A DNA stretch of 64,000 bases from Paraphaeosphaeria minitans (Eukaryota > Ascomycota > Dothideomycetes > Pleosporales > Didymosphaeriaceae): NCBI GenBank assembly GCA_015832175.1, contig WJXW01000011.1:682001-746000 (forward strand), in the 5' to 3' direction. The translations under genes were made by a program, and so were the position numbers. The notes below the pieces were generated by a model. It was not told the DNA's origin. It worked only from the letters and a program-made list of their open reading frames with translations, and did no database searches. Positions 34,344 through 44,755 of this stretch are shown here, one piece after another; the first letter of the stretch is position 1; each line of letters starts with the position of its first letter.

Positions 34344-35161
34344 TCACCTGGCCTTCTTGCTTTGAACTTGGAATGACGGTTGCCTTTTCTGGCTCCGCTC
34401 GACCCATCGGGCCCATCCCGAGTCGACCAGATCCTCCTGGATTACCAAATCTCGAACCCTGAATAGATGCGCCAAATCGGTCTCCAATACCCACTCAACC
34501 CACCCGGCTCTTCGCAGATATGTCGTGAAGCCAAACCACACTACAGCGCACACGGTACCAGCGAGACAGCCGACTAGCACCTGTTTCGGGGTATGGTAGT
34601 TCAGATATATCCGACTCACAGCAACAGCGGCGGCCGAAAGCAGGGCGAGCACCGAAAGCAGGAAGCGTTGGAGGAAGCTGAAAGGCGTATGCGTTTCGGT
34701 CGGGTGGGGAACATGGCGAAAGAGGAGGAAGAGGGCCAGTGTAACGGAGAAAAAAGTGACGAACTGAGCGTGCGAGGAAGGCATGCCATAGCCTTTCCCA
34801 TGCATTTCTGTAGCATGTCAACTATGTGTGTTCCGAATAAAGGATTGTGGGATGAAGATACCCCGCGGTCGCTCCTCTTTGATCAAGCGCTTGAGACACC
34901 AATTGAGCGCCTCACAGCCCATCTGGCCCACAAACATCAACATGATCTCAATCTCGCGGTTGCTCCATATCAGGGTTGCATACATGACACATAGCCCTTG
35001 GGGTACGAGCGCGAGCCATGCACAGAGGTACGAGACGCGGTCCGCGGGGTTCTATCAGACATCAGTTCACGTGCCATGTAGTACACGTAGGCATGTAGGC
35101 ACGTGCCACATACATAGTGTACATGCGTCAAAGACAGCGACGCGAGCGGGGCCTCGTCCAT
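34344..35161 (-). CDS. Dolichyl-diphosphatase (PAP2 superfamily)
   Basis: Exons 35161-35114, 35051-34862 and 34807-34344 give 233 aa. The three PAP2 phosphatase motifs are present: KRLIKEERPR (K-x6-RP), GMPSSHAQF (PSGH-like) and SRIYLNYHTPKQV (SR-x5-H). The N-terminus (MDEAPLASLSLTHVHY then NPADRVSYLCAWLALVPQ) is typical of dolichyl-diphosphatases such as yeast Cax4. These multipass ER enzymes dephosphorylate dolichyl pyrophosphate on the lumenal side so the lipid carrier can be reused for N-glycosylation. All joins keep frame and the second restores EERPREMHGKGYGMPSS. It is divergent from the Itt1-like gene. Confidence 0.9.
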
Positions 35162-35619
35162 GGCGGCGGTGGTAGAGAGATGCAATGCTAGTAGAGAAAT
35201 GCAATGTTGGTAGAATGTGATGCTGAAAAGCTACGCGGAAACAGAAGCAATGCCGGTGGCCTCGGTAGTAACAGGCAGGGTAGGGCAGGGTTCCTGGAGG
35301 CTTGGCACGGCGATACGATAGACGAGGGCCGAGCCTAGCGTTCACCACCGCCCTTCACCTTCACAAAGTGATTCTTCGACGCGACCAAGAATGCACGCGC
35401 CCGCTGCTGACGACTGCTCGAACGCCCGGGCACCCATTAAAATACACCATCTATCCGCTCCCGACACCTAACACATCTCTTCGCAACGCACCAAGGTCGC
35501 GTCTGCCTCAGCCCCACCCAACATTTGCCTCCCAACCTTTTAAGATAGATAGACCAGCACAGATACACGGCCAAAACACAGCCAACACACGTACAAGCGC
35601 AGGTACTAGCTCGTCGCAT
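35162..35619. promoter_or_regulatory. Divergent promoter region, dolichyl-diphosphatase / Itt1
   Basis: A 458-bp gap between divergent genes. The Itt1 frame is open upstream to 35302 but has no ATG there and no RWD-like sequence, so it is treated as 5' UTR and promoter. Confidence 0.45.
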
Positions 35620-37038
35620 ATGGCGGTTGCCGGCGACGATGAGCGCACCGAAGAGCTCGAGACGCTGCAGTCCATCTACCCCGAGCTGGTCCTCGACGCA
35701 CCCTTCGCCGCACACATCCATCTCCCGGTAGCCCCGACCATACCGCTGCCGGTCAGCTTTGAGCCCGTTCAAGAAGTGCATAGAATTGCATACCTGCCGC
35801 CTCTCCGCTTAGAGGTCGACCTCCCCGCAGAGTACCCCGCCGAAGCCCCGCCCAAAGTCAACCTTTCAACCTCGCCATCATGGCTGCCGCCAGCCACCGC
35901 CGAAATATTGGAGAAAAAGGCGCACGCGCTATGGGAAGAATACAGCGGCGAGCAGGTACTGTTTGCCTACGTGAGCCACCTACAAGAAGCCGCCGAGACA
36001 GCGTTTGGGCTATCAGAGCTCACGCTTCCGGACACCGTGCAAACTGAACTCCTAGAGTACAGCAAGCGCATGAAGCGCGAGCTGTTCGACAAGGAGACAT
36101 TCGACTGCGAGGTCTGCCTCGAGCCGAAGAAGGGGTCCGTGTGCTACCGCATGGAGCGGTGCAACCACGTCTTCTGCGTCCAATGTCTCCAGGACTACCT
36201 CAACAACTGCATCGAGGAGGGAGATGTTAACAACGTCAAGTGCATGTCAACAGACTGTGGGAAGCCTATGCCGAATGGAAAGAAAAAGGAGCGTCTACTA
36301 TCACCGAAGGAGCTGCTACAGATACCATTGTCTTTGCAAGCGGTGGAACGCTATGCCACAATAAAGCGGAAGAAAAAGATCGAGGCCGACCCCACCATCA
36401 TCTATTGCCCACGCTCGTGGTGTCAAGGCGCGATGCGAACAGACAAATACCCGAAGATCGACGACGTACGCGAGATGGACCATTCAGACTCTGAAGCGGA
36501 AGTACCCATGGAGGCATCCCCAGAGGAGCAGCCAACAGCAGCCGGACCTGAGAAGCGGTTTGTGGGCGTCACCGGCATGGACCGCCTTGCCGTGTGCGAA
36601 GACTGCACGCTCGCTTTCTGTAAGGTCTGTCTGGCGTCCTGGCACGGTGACTTCGTTCGCTGCGAACCGCGCGACAAGAATCAACTCACAGAAGAAGACC
36701 AAGCTTCGCTCAACTACATCATGAAGAATACCTCACCATGTCCAACTTGTTCCGTTCCTTGCCAGAAGTCGTACGGTTGCAATCACATGACATGCTTCCA
36801 GTGCAAGTCTCACTTCTGCTATCTATGCGGCGCATGGCTCCTTCCTGAGAACCCGTACGCACATTTCAGCAATCCGGGGAACAGAGGCTGCTACAATCGC
36901 TTGATGGATCTGGCGGAGGGCGATATGGTCGAGGGCCAGGCTCAATTTGGCGGCGCACGCGGCGCGGAGCAGATGGCCGATTTCTGGGAGCACGAGGCGA
37001 TGCGCATCCAGAACGAGCTTAATGCTCAGGATAGCTGA
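35620..37038 (+). CDS. RWD-RBR E3 ubiquitin ligase (Itt1/RNF14 type)
   Basis: Single exon, 472 aa. An N-terminal RWD domain (about 1-125; EELETLQSIYPELVL, LEVDLPAEYPAEAPP) is followed by RING1 (CEVCLEPKKGS...RCNHVFCVQCLQDY, about 163), an IBR with CEDCTLAFCKVCLASWHG, and RING2 (CPTCSVPCQKSYGCNHMTCFQC). The Cys of GCNHM in RING2 is the expected catalytic residue that takes ubiquitin as a thioester. This order is that of yeast Itt1 and animal RNF14. Yeast Itt1 interacts with translation release factors, and RNF14 marks stalled translation factors for removal. A variable acidic insert (DHSDSEAEVPMEASPEEQ) lies between RING1 and the IBR cysteines. ATG 35620 is the only ATG before the RWD. Confidence 0.92.
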   Translation: MAVAGDDERTEELETLQSIYPELVLDAPFAAHIHLPVAPTIPLPVSFEPVQEVHRIAYLPPLRLEVDLPAEYPAEAPPKVNLSTSPSWLPPATAEILEKKAHALWEEYSGEQVLFAYVSHLQEAAETAFGLSELTLPDTVQTELLEYSKRMKRELFDKETFDCEVCLEPKKGSVCYRMERCNHVFCVQCLQDYLNNCIEEGDVNNVKCMSTDCGKPMPNGKKKERLLSPKELLQIPLSLQAVERYATIKRKKKIEADPTIIYCPRSWCQGAMRTDKYPKIDDVREMDHSDSEAEVPMEASPEEQPTAAGPEKRFVGVTGMDRLAVCEDCTLAFCKVCLASWHGDFVRCEPRDKNQLTEEDQASLNYIMKNTSPCPTCSVPCQKSYGCNHMTCFQCKSHFCYLCGAWLLPENPYAHFSNPGNRGCYNRLMDLAEGDMVEGQAQFGGARGAEQMADFWEHEAMRIQNELNAQDS

Positions 37039-37531
37039 AGTAATATCATTATATTTGCATGTTGTGCTAATTCTCGGAAGCACAACACATCTTCCCTTCG
37101 TCCTTATCCTCATGATACCTACGCTCTGTCTGACAAGCCCTTTGCCCTATGCCGACAACGCGCCTTGCAGCACATCTAACAACCCCCACATGGGCTGAAA
37201 CACTCGGCTTTATCCAGTACAACTCTCCGACACGTGCAGAGGTGCAGCCACACGCGGGGTGCATGTGTGGCCGGTGATTTGGAGCACCCCCGCGACCCTC
37301 ATGTGGGAGTTTGGCTACATCAACACACTTCCTAACAAAATCTCCATCCCAAGTGTCGATTCCCAGCTTCCCAGCCTCAGGCAGTATCTATGGAGTACCA
37401 AAGCTCCCAACGACGGACCCCACAGCTACCGAACCGCTACCACCACTACCAGGCCTTCAGCTCCTTACACAATATCACGTACATGTACCACCGCCTTTCC
37501 CGTGGAAAGGAATTTTTTTTTCTTTGCCAAG
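37039..37531. other. Intergenic between Itt1 and an SDR relic
   Basis: No gene is supported. The upstream part of an SDR gene that should lie here is not recognisable. Confidence 0.35.
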
Positions 37532-37884
37532 ATGCTGAGATCCGCACCCAACATGATTATTGCTAGATCCAGCGCGCAGTTCGAGAAAGATGGGATTATG
37601 TTCTTGAGACCTGCGCCGGGGACAAGGGCAGAATGATAACGGTACTTGGTGCGATTGACCGATTCACTGGGGTTTTGGTTGCAGCAACCCCCGAACACCT
37701 GCATAAGTTCGCAGCAGTTTTTGGTGAACTTGCACCTCAGTATACGCCGGATGTGAAGGGACCAATCACGCCAGAGCAGAGCGTGTGGCTCATGAAGCCT
37801 ATTCATGCGAACGCTAGTATCGAGAAGAGCAACGCCGGCGACTTCATCACGCACCGGTAACAAACAGTGGCTGTGATCTTTTTT
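37532..37884 (+). pseudogene. C-terminal relic of a short-chain dehydrogenase
   Basis: Three consecutive pieces in different frames match the end of a classical SDR. They are APNMIIARSSAQFEKDGIMFL (the helix after the active-site Tyr-Lys, frame of 37532), then PEHLHKFAAVFGELAPQYTPDVKGPITPEQS with KSNAGDFITH (frame of 37633), and finally GNKQWL-stop after a further frame change near 37855. The cofactor-binding Gly-rich motif and the catalytic YxxxK are absent. At least two frameshifts separate the pieces, so this is a dead, truncated gene. Confidence 0.65.
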
Positions 37885-38088
37885 TTTCGTAAGAGAAGGG
37901 TAAGTGTCACTCTCTTGATACAGCGCCACGTCAAAAGTTCGAGTACAAAAGACTGCACGAGGTAGACAGTAGAGGAACCAGTTGAATTAGTGCAGTATCG
38001 GATCTTTTCGCATGAGAGACTCCTTGTCAATCGGGCAGTGAAATGTAGGAGAAAACGAAAAGCAAGTGTGAAACTGGCAGCGGCATGA

Positions 38089-38769
38089 TCAAGCTGAGTG
38101 CGGACGGGCCAGAATCATCTTCTGAAACTTGGGAGTCCCATGGCCTTCGTGACACAATCGGAACCACCGACGCACTTCGTCCCAAGCACTGCGTATACTG
38201 TTCTGCTGCGCCACATCAAACACCAAAATCCCGCTGAATTCCAACTGACCACCATTTCCCCAGCTGACGTTTCCCCTGTGGGTCTGCTTTCGGAACTTTC
38301 TCAAAATTCTCCTGAAATTCCCATGGAATCGGACGGTATGGTCCGGGTACAGTTTGTCCCGTTCGAATTCCTAGTTCTCCATGTCCTGAATAAATCGTAG
38401 AGTGAAGTCGCGTTCCCAGTCTCCTCCAGCCATCTCACATGGGTCCCATGCTTTGAATCCATTTGCATTTTCGGAAGCAGAACGCCACTTCCTGAAATCC
38501 TCAATGTAAGCAAAATCGACCGGAGGTTGGACTTTGACTTTGAAATGGACAGGCTCCTTGGCACCGCCCAGGACGGAATCTGTAGGACCATTGTTGGGTG
38601 TCGGGGCAAGGGAGGCGCGACTCGGCGTTGGAGACATCCTGGGACTGGCGACATGTGATCCGACTGCTGATAGATCGTTCAGCCGAGAGGGTCGACTTTT
38701 TAGCGATAGATGTCGTTTAAGCGCTGACTTGAGGCGATTGAGCTTGTTGCGTATCTTGTGGGATGGCAT
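38089..38769 (-). pseudogene. Hypothetical gene interrupted by one in-frame TAG
   Basis: One reading frame stays open from ATG 38769 to a stop at 38089, apart from a single TAG at 38371-38373. Before the TAG are 132 codons: a basic serine-rich start, then HFKVKVQPPVDFAYIEDFRKW and ending DFTLRFIQDMEN. After it the same frame continues EFERDKLYPDHTVRFHG, WGNGGQLEFSGILVFDV and WDEVRRWFRLCHEGHG to the final stop. Both halves look like protein. I found no intron that removes the TAG without making another stop. It is either a recent nonsense pseudogene, a readthrough gene, a shorter 132-aa protein or a sequence error. The family is unknown. Confidence 0.55.
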
Positions 38770-38827
38770 ATTGCTCCAACTGCGCAGATGGATGTCTGAA
38801 CGGTTGTGTGTTTGTAGAGCGGGCGAA

Positions 38828-39118
38828 TCAACGGCCGGTAAAATAGAATGATAACACGAAAGTCGTGGCGTAGCGATGGTATGCGTATGTGAAGAGATGA
38901 ATGTTAATAGTCAAGGCGGAGCGACGGAACACAACAGCGGTAGCTCGGCAGCAGGAGAGGCCCTTGGTCGCTTTCTCGATAGGGCAGTCGGCACCTTCCA
39001 ATGATGGAATCCCTCGCTCAAGATCACAGTAGTACCTACCGGGAGACCAGAAACGTAAGTCTTTTGCTGCGATACAGAACGGCCCAAGAAGCAGCCTATC
39101 GGTAAATGGACTAGACAT
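38828..39118 (-). CDS. Small ORF, doubtful
   Basis: A 96-codon ORF beginning MSSPFTDRLLLGPFC. No homology, and it is flanked by other weak ORFs. It may be an exon of an unrecognised gene or chance. Confidence 0.18.
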   Translation of the reverse strand: MSSPFTDRLLLGPFCIAAKDLRFWSPGRYYCDLERGIPSLEGADCPIEKATKGLSCCRATAVVFRRSALTINIHLFTYAYHRYATTFVLSFYFTGR

Positions 39119-39283
39119 GGTGCTTTCGTTGGACTTCTATGTCAGGTCGGTAACCGAGTGTCTTAATGTGTCAGACATAATGTCGAGCACCGGCGATCGT
39201 CACTGCTTGTCTCAGTCCGCCACATCCTCCGCAGTCGCTTTTCCGGTTTCTAGTCATGTCTATTGGCGAGGAGTAGTACGGGA

Positions 39284-39535
39284 TCAAGGGGATTGGCCCC
39301 TTTGCATGGCATCTTCTTCCGCACCGCTTGCTTGCTGCTGGTCACTTTCGACCTCTTCCATCTCGTCTGCGCACGCAGAATCGTTCGCGCGCACGCTCAT
39401 CCGCCGTCGCTTTGGCTCTGACTCGAGTCGATACGGCGCCGCTCGTTTGATGCCCGTAGTGGATATGGCAGCAATCCAAAGCCGTTCGAAGGGCCGAATT
39501 TCATTGAAGGCCACGCGATGCTCGACGAACAGCAT
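39284..39535 (-). CDS. Small ORF, possible hypothetical protein
   Basis: An 83-codon ORF starting MLFVEHRVAFNEIRPFERLW, with a basic KRRRMSVR stretch and an acidic, Gln-rich end. The same frame is open further upstream without an ATG, so it may be the last exon of a longer gene. A second long frame overlaps it. No family is recognised; the rest of 39119-39847 holds nothing I can support. Confidence 0.3.
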   Translation of the reverse strand: MLFVEHRVAFNEIRPFERLWIAAISTTGIKRAAPYRLESEPKRRRMSVRANDSACADEMEEVESDQQQASGAEEDAMQRGQSP

Positions 39536-39847
39536 TTTGGCGGCGATTTGGGTGTGGGCAGTTGGTATTTCTCGGCTGCATTTTGCAGGCTTGTCTGCAC
39601 GTCTTTTAAGAGAGCGCTGTTGAGCGCGCCGTGGCCGGATGCAGAGGAATGGGCGCGCTTAGCTCGCTCTCAGGCACAAATAAGCGCGGCTGCCCAGGAG
39701 TAGGAACCTACCGGTACGGCAGGGCTAGCCCTAAGGTGTTGATGATCCTTGCCTACAGACAAACCAACGACTCAGCTCCAATGCGCTCGATGTGCACATA
39801 CTGGGCATACTGGTCGGCATATCATATAGATATTGATCTTTCTGTCA

Positions 39848-41002
39848 TCATACCGCATTGAATCCTCTCTCAAGCCTCGCGGTCTTGGGTCTTTGTAGCC
39901 CAACAAATCCATTCCCAGCCCACTCTTTGCGTACCGCTGTTTTTGACTCAACAGGTCCCGCCGGTCCCCACATCCTCTTTTCATTCTGCGATTTGGAGTA
40001 CATCCACCTCGTCAACCAAAATGTTCGAGTCCATGGCCAAAATTCTGGTCGTCCAGCCCGCAACCATGCTGACAGTATTATCCCCGCACAAGAAAGTCCG
40101 ACGTTGTACAGGATGAATAGAATGACTGTAGAAAAGGTAGACATCAAATATGTTAACAGAAAAACAGGGATCAGAGCGACACGTAAGACTGGACCAAGGC
40201 GCAAGAACATCGCCTGCCGAATGGGATACGTTTTTGAGGGAAGGTTGCCTCTCACATATCGTACGTGGAGTTCTTCCAGTTTTGACATGTTTCCGCCTTC
40301 CAGCTGTATGATCGGGTGACCAGACTCCCGCAAAAAATGGATTGCTTCTTCTAGCAGCTGGCCTTCTTCGTAGTCCGCAGCTGCTGGTTTCAATCGTACT
40401 TTTTCCAGCTCTGCAAGCGTGTTCTCGACGAAGGAAGCTGGCCAGAACTCTACTACTCCGTGCTCATCTACGACCATGCGCAGAGAGATTGCGCGGGTTC
40501 CACCGTGATCACTGTGCGTGAGGAGAACCTTGTCGCTGCGATCAAACCACGAGAGACAAATGCCGGAGTTTTCAATGTCATCCATCCAAGCAACTTCGAA
40601 GTCCAAATGCGTGGCATCGAAGAAGGGCGTCCGGACAACATCACGTATAATTTTTGAAAAATGGAACGCTTCCGACTTTCTCATTAGGTCCGCGAGATTG
40701 ATCGGCTCGTTCTCGGCTACTTTGAGCGTGAGCTCCACCTCGCACTGTAGGTTCAGCTGCCTTAGAATTCGCCACTGGAAGATAAACTGGCCGGACCCAT
40801 TGCTTTCGGAGGAATTGTGATATGCGGTTGGATAAATATCGACGACTGTCAGAGTATGCGATGTTTTCAGCGTCTTCTCGTTATGCAGGGCCTCTTGCGT
40901 GTAGGGGATCGTTGGCGAAGGCAGCAACGACCAGAAGGTGACCGTGAGAATCCACACATAGAAAAGTATTCTGAGCGCACGATACGACATTGAACGACGC
41001 AT
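39848..41002 (-). CDS. Hypothetical membrane protein with lumenal domain
   Basis: Single-exon ORF of 384 aa; ATG 41002 is the first ATG in frame. An N-terminal signal anchor (LRILFYVWILTVTFWSLL) is followed by about 230 residues of soluble sequence with an NSS glycosylation site. Two close hydrophobic stretches follow near residues 280-330 (LRVALIPVFLLTYLMSTF, VILFILYNVGLSCAGIIL), then a short basic tail. I do not recognise the family. The topology suggests an ER or secretory-pathway protein. Confidence 0.65.
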   Translation of the reverse strand: MRRSMSYRALRILFYVWILTVTFWSLLPSPTIPYTQEALHNEKTLKTSHTLTVVDIYPTAYHNSSESNGSGQFIFQWRILRQLNLQCEVELTLKVAENEPINLADLMRKSEAFHFSKIIRDVVRTPFFDATHLDFEVAWMDDIENSGICLSWFDRSDKVLLTHSDHGGTRAISLRMVVDEHGVVEFWPASFVENTLAELEKVRLKPAAADYEEGQLLEEAIHFLRESGHPIIQLEGGNMSKLEELHVRYVRGNLPSKTYPIRQAMFLRLGPVLRVALIPVFLLTYLMSTFSTVILFILYNVGLSCAGIILSAWLRAGRPEFWPWTRTFWLTRWMYSKSQNEKRMWGPAGPVESKTAVRKEWAGNGFVGLQRPKTARLERGFNAV

Positions 41003-41255
41003 TGTACGCAACGATTATGTCAATGGAGGAAGTGATGCTGCCCAGAGAAAAGGAGACGTTGGTGATCGGCGCTGAAGCCCGGGAGCTTGGATCAGGATGT
41101 GGCGGGTCTATTGCGTCTATATTTAGTTCGACCGACGACATCGTCCGTATTCTCCAACACCAACATGGAATTTCAAGAAGGTTTTGTACTTCTCACATGT
41201 GTGCTTGCCAATCTGTCACGCTAATTAAAACCCCGCGCACCCGGTTTTTACGCCT

Positions 41256-43280
41256 TCACTTATCCCCCAGATACTTCACGTACATGCGATGCACCCACGA
41301 CCTGTTCACTTTTCCAAGAATATCTGCACTTTGTCAGCTTGACTGCTTTCCCGCTACAATACCTCCTACTGCATGCCAGGATACTTACACATCGGCAGAC
41401 ACGTCACAAACCCACAGACCGTGATTATCCCCCAAACCTTGCACATGTTCGCGGGGCCATGCTCCGCCGCAAACTCATTGATGAACGTCGAGAACGCGTA
41501 AAAGAGGAAATTCTTGATCATCATCTGTAGGATGAAGATCTCGGTGGCGTAGGGACGGAAGGCGTCGCTACCGCAACGATTAGTGAACACTAAGGAGGAC
41601 CAGAGGTATGGTAAGCTTAAGACTCACAGAATATACAGCCCGGTACTCGTCCCAGCGACGCTCGTCCCAAAGCACACCGCGCCGTAGCAGAATGAGCAGA
41701 GATACACGCCGCCCTTGAGCAAGGGACGCTCCAGCGCCCACATAAAGGTAAACCATCCAATAGAGAGCATGGTGACGGCAAGGATGTTGACCGGGATACG
41801 GAACTCGGCTTCGAAAACGCCTCTGTTGCGGCGCGAAAGAGTTTTGGCAGAGAAATCGCAGAGCGGGCCGGAGATCACCCCAAGGATGCCTCCGAGCAGT
41901 GCGCCGGTGAAGAAGTAGCCGTTTTGACTGACGGTGAGTAGGTAGGGAGGAGGCGAAAAGATTTGCGCTAGGGTGTAGGCGGTGCCGACGAAGAAGGACT
42001 GTATGGGTTTTAGTAGGTTAACATGAGGTGTGTCTTAGAAGGAGAGGAGTAAAAGAATTTGAAGTGGCGTACAATCAAGATGGCTGCCACTAACGTAATC
42101 CATACGATAGCGGGGTTAAGCAGATGTACGAAGATACGACCCAAGAGTTTGAGAATGCTGTCATGGTTGTATACGCCAGACGTCAGGCGCAAATCCTGGG
42201 CGAAGGTACGTTTCGGAGTGGTAGACTTTGCAGTCGAAACGGCAGACTCCTGCGTTACGGAGTGTGTACTGGCTTCCGCTTTCTCATCTACTGTGATTCC
42301 ATCTTGCTCCGTCACCACACTGCCCTGCCTCTCATTACGTCGGAACTGCGTCTCGGGAATGAAGAGAAATGAGCACACAAACCCAAAAAGTTGCAAAGGT
42401 AACAAGATGACGAACAAGTTGCGCGCCCCACGCACCTCGAAAATGTGGCCTGCACAGATGGCGACAAAGGAAGCAAGGCAAGCGGTCGTCAAGACGAGCA
42501 GAGAGGTACGTATTCCGCGTTGATGTAGGAAAAACATGTCGCCAATTGCCGCCACTGCGAGGGACTCGTAGGCTGTTGTACCGAGCCCCTGGATCATGCG
42601 TCCTGCAAGGAGCACGGTGTAGGACTTGGGGAGGCTAGATTGGTCAAAGCCTGCCATGCAGATCCCGGTGCCGAGGGCTCCGAATAGACTTGCGAGAAGG
42701 AACTGGGGGCGTTTCCCGTACTTCTCCGCCAGAACGGATACGATAGGGCTGTATATGACCAATCAGCCGAGGAACAGGACCAAGAAGATGATCGAAGGAA
42801 AATGTTTAATCGTACCCGAGTGCACCAACTATGAGGAGCTGGTAGCCAGAAAGTTGTGCCACTTTCTTTACCGGAACTTCAAGCTGCGTTGCCAATGCGA
42901 CGGTCGCGGGGGCTATCATTGGTCCAGGACAAGCGGCGAAGATGATGCTATTGAAGAACAGCACCGCAAAGGCAACCTCGCGCTTCCAAACCGGCCAAAG
43001 CTACACACCTTAAAACCACACTGCACACTGACCAAGGCTCACTCACGAGCGGATCGTTTGGATCAACGGAAGGTTGGGGAACTAAGACGATATCTTGTTT
43101 CTGGAAAAGGTTGTCAATGAGCTGAACCCAGCGAATGACCCGAGAACCAACCTTGCCCTTTCCATGCTTGAAGTGTGCATGTTCATACTGATGCTCGCCG
43201 CTCGTCTGCGCTGTGTCGACCAGATGCTCCGTTCCGGGCAGTTGCGCGCTCGTCTTCGGCTCTATGATACCCAATGCCAT
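41256..43280 (-). CDS. MFS transporter (drug/polyspecific DHA1-like)
   Basis: Six exons on the minus strand: 43280-43047, 43000-42816, 42748-42073, 41998-41628, 41567-41389 and 41323-41256. They total 1713 nt, or 570 aa, with every splice in frame. The N-terminal tail includes VLVPQPSVDPNDPLLWPVWKR, a hallmark of the fungal Hol1-like/DHA1 group. About twelve membrane segments follow, with the loop AEKYGKRPQF (the MFS GxxxDRxGRR-like motif A) and GRMIQGLGTTAYESLAVA (motif C region). A long cytosolic loop of about 70 residues (RRNERQGSVVTEQDG...) separates the halves, and the C-terminus is YILGKVNRSWV. It is a proton-coupled carrier of the plasma membrane; substrate unknown. Confidence 0.88.
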
Positions 43281-44107
43281 TGCGCACCTATCGTCGCAAG
43301 TCAAGAGGCTACCCTTTCCTCAAGGAAAGCCAATTTATCGAAAAACAGTTCGGGTTAATTATTCTGAGGCCCATTTCTTAAGTATGCCTGCCATCAAAAC
43401 CTTGCATCATACCACAATGATGATAAGACATCTACCATAGAGAGCATGTAAACGGCTAAGCTCACATACGAGTGCGCCCTGGAGAACGATTAGTACTGGG
43501 CAGGTCGCGGCTTGTTGGGCGGTGCCTGGGTTCTTTTTAGGCAATGAAGATCTGCCGGTACCCCACAAATTGGACCCATGTGAGATCTGCATGCAAACGG
43601 TAGGGTTGTGCGCGGGGGGGGGGGGGGGGGGGGGGGGATAAACTGGGCCAATGAAGATGAACGTATAAATGGATTGAAGAGTGGTTCCTGTGGGCGAGAC
43701 GCCGAGCTTCTCGGAGTGATGGGAGCGGTACACGCCACGCGGTGCCTTACCTACCTGTGTAAGTGCATGTGGAGCCCTCAAACGTCTATCTCGAAGGTTA
43801 CCTATGGTGAAGATCGCACCATGAAAATACAACTTAAACTCAACGTCATGCTGTTCATACAACGATGGATGTTGTCCAGAATTTGGAACCGCACTTGCGC
43901 TCTGCCGAAAGAGACAAGTGTCAACCCTGCCTCTTGACTCGCACATGATGATCTCCTACATCATTACCACGCCTTCGTCGCTTCCACACCTGGTAACAGA
44001 ATATACTATAATAAACATAGCATTCACCTGTCGTGTGTCAACTTTTGCTATCCGTCCTTCAAATCTCGGAGGCAAGCACCTAGTCCTGGATGGCTCAGCG
44101 CGTGCAC
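43281..44107. other. Intergenic, about 830 bp
   Basis: Upstream of the MFS gene. It contains the G24 tract and otherwise only weak ORFs. Confidence 0.4.
43614..43637 (+). repeat. G24 homopolymer tract
   Basis: Twenty-four consecutive G residues. Such a run can form a G-quadruplex and is unstable in length; the exact count may be an assembly estimate. Confidence 0.85.
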
Positions 44108-44646
44108 CTTACCACGTCCCCGTCATGACGGTGATGTGAACCCGCATGGGCGGACCTATTGGGGGTGGAGTACTCCAACTGTAGATCGCAAGTGCCACGG
44201 AACCTACCTCGAACATCTGTTCTTCGCGCAAGGAGTCCTCGTCGAACCCACCCTCGACCATCGGACCATCCGCCAACCGCAAAACCGCAAAACAAAATCA
44301 ATCCCCTGAGCCCATCATATCCCCCTCTACCGTAACTTCTATGAAGACAAAGATGGCGCCGAATCATCCCGCCTCCTCAACGCGCACCCATCTTCCCCCG
44401 AACCCGTCTGCTACAACTCCGCCTCCTTTGCTGATCCCCAGATCACTGCCGAAGCCACAGCCATCTTCTACAGCACGAAGGCATTCGAGTTCCCAATCGC
44501 CGCGCACGTGGGTGTTCCAGAAGAGGACGAGCACCACGAAAAAACCTGAGTTATTGCCCCCTAGAGGTGCTTCGGAACCCAAGAAGGCACATCTTCAGAT
44601 CAGGCGACGCTTTCCAGTGTCAACCGACTACGATCGAGCTTCCTAA
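44108..44646 (+). pseudogene. Decayed ORF of unknown family (2EXR/F-box-like flavour)
   Basis: One frame reads HDGDVNPHGRTYWGWSTPT, then FFAQGVLVEPTLDHRT, a TGA at 44307-44309, and continues YRNFYEDKDGAESSRLL, ADPQITAEATAIFYSTKAFEF and PEEDEHHEKT to TGA at 44546. After a frame change come HLQIRRRFPVSTDYDRAS. The AEATAIFYSTKAFEF piece recalls the RQIHxEAxxIFYxxNTFxF element of fungal 2EXR/F-box-like proteins. Two stops and a frameshift mark it as a relic. The family link is tentative. Confidence 0.4.
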
Positions 44647-44755
44647 CGCACCCCGGCCAAGTAGGCATGTGTATGTCTGTCTACAAGTACCGTAGGTACG
44701 CAGCAGAAACGAAGCCATGCCCTCGTCCCCGATCCACTCCCACACCCAAACCCAC

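Noticed and set aside
42073..42762. MFS gene at 41.3-43.3 kb as a pseudogene (short separate ORFs)
   Set aside because: Six exons with canonical splice sites join in frame into a complete 570-aa transporter.
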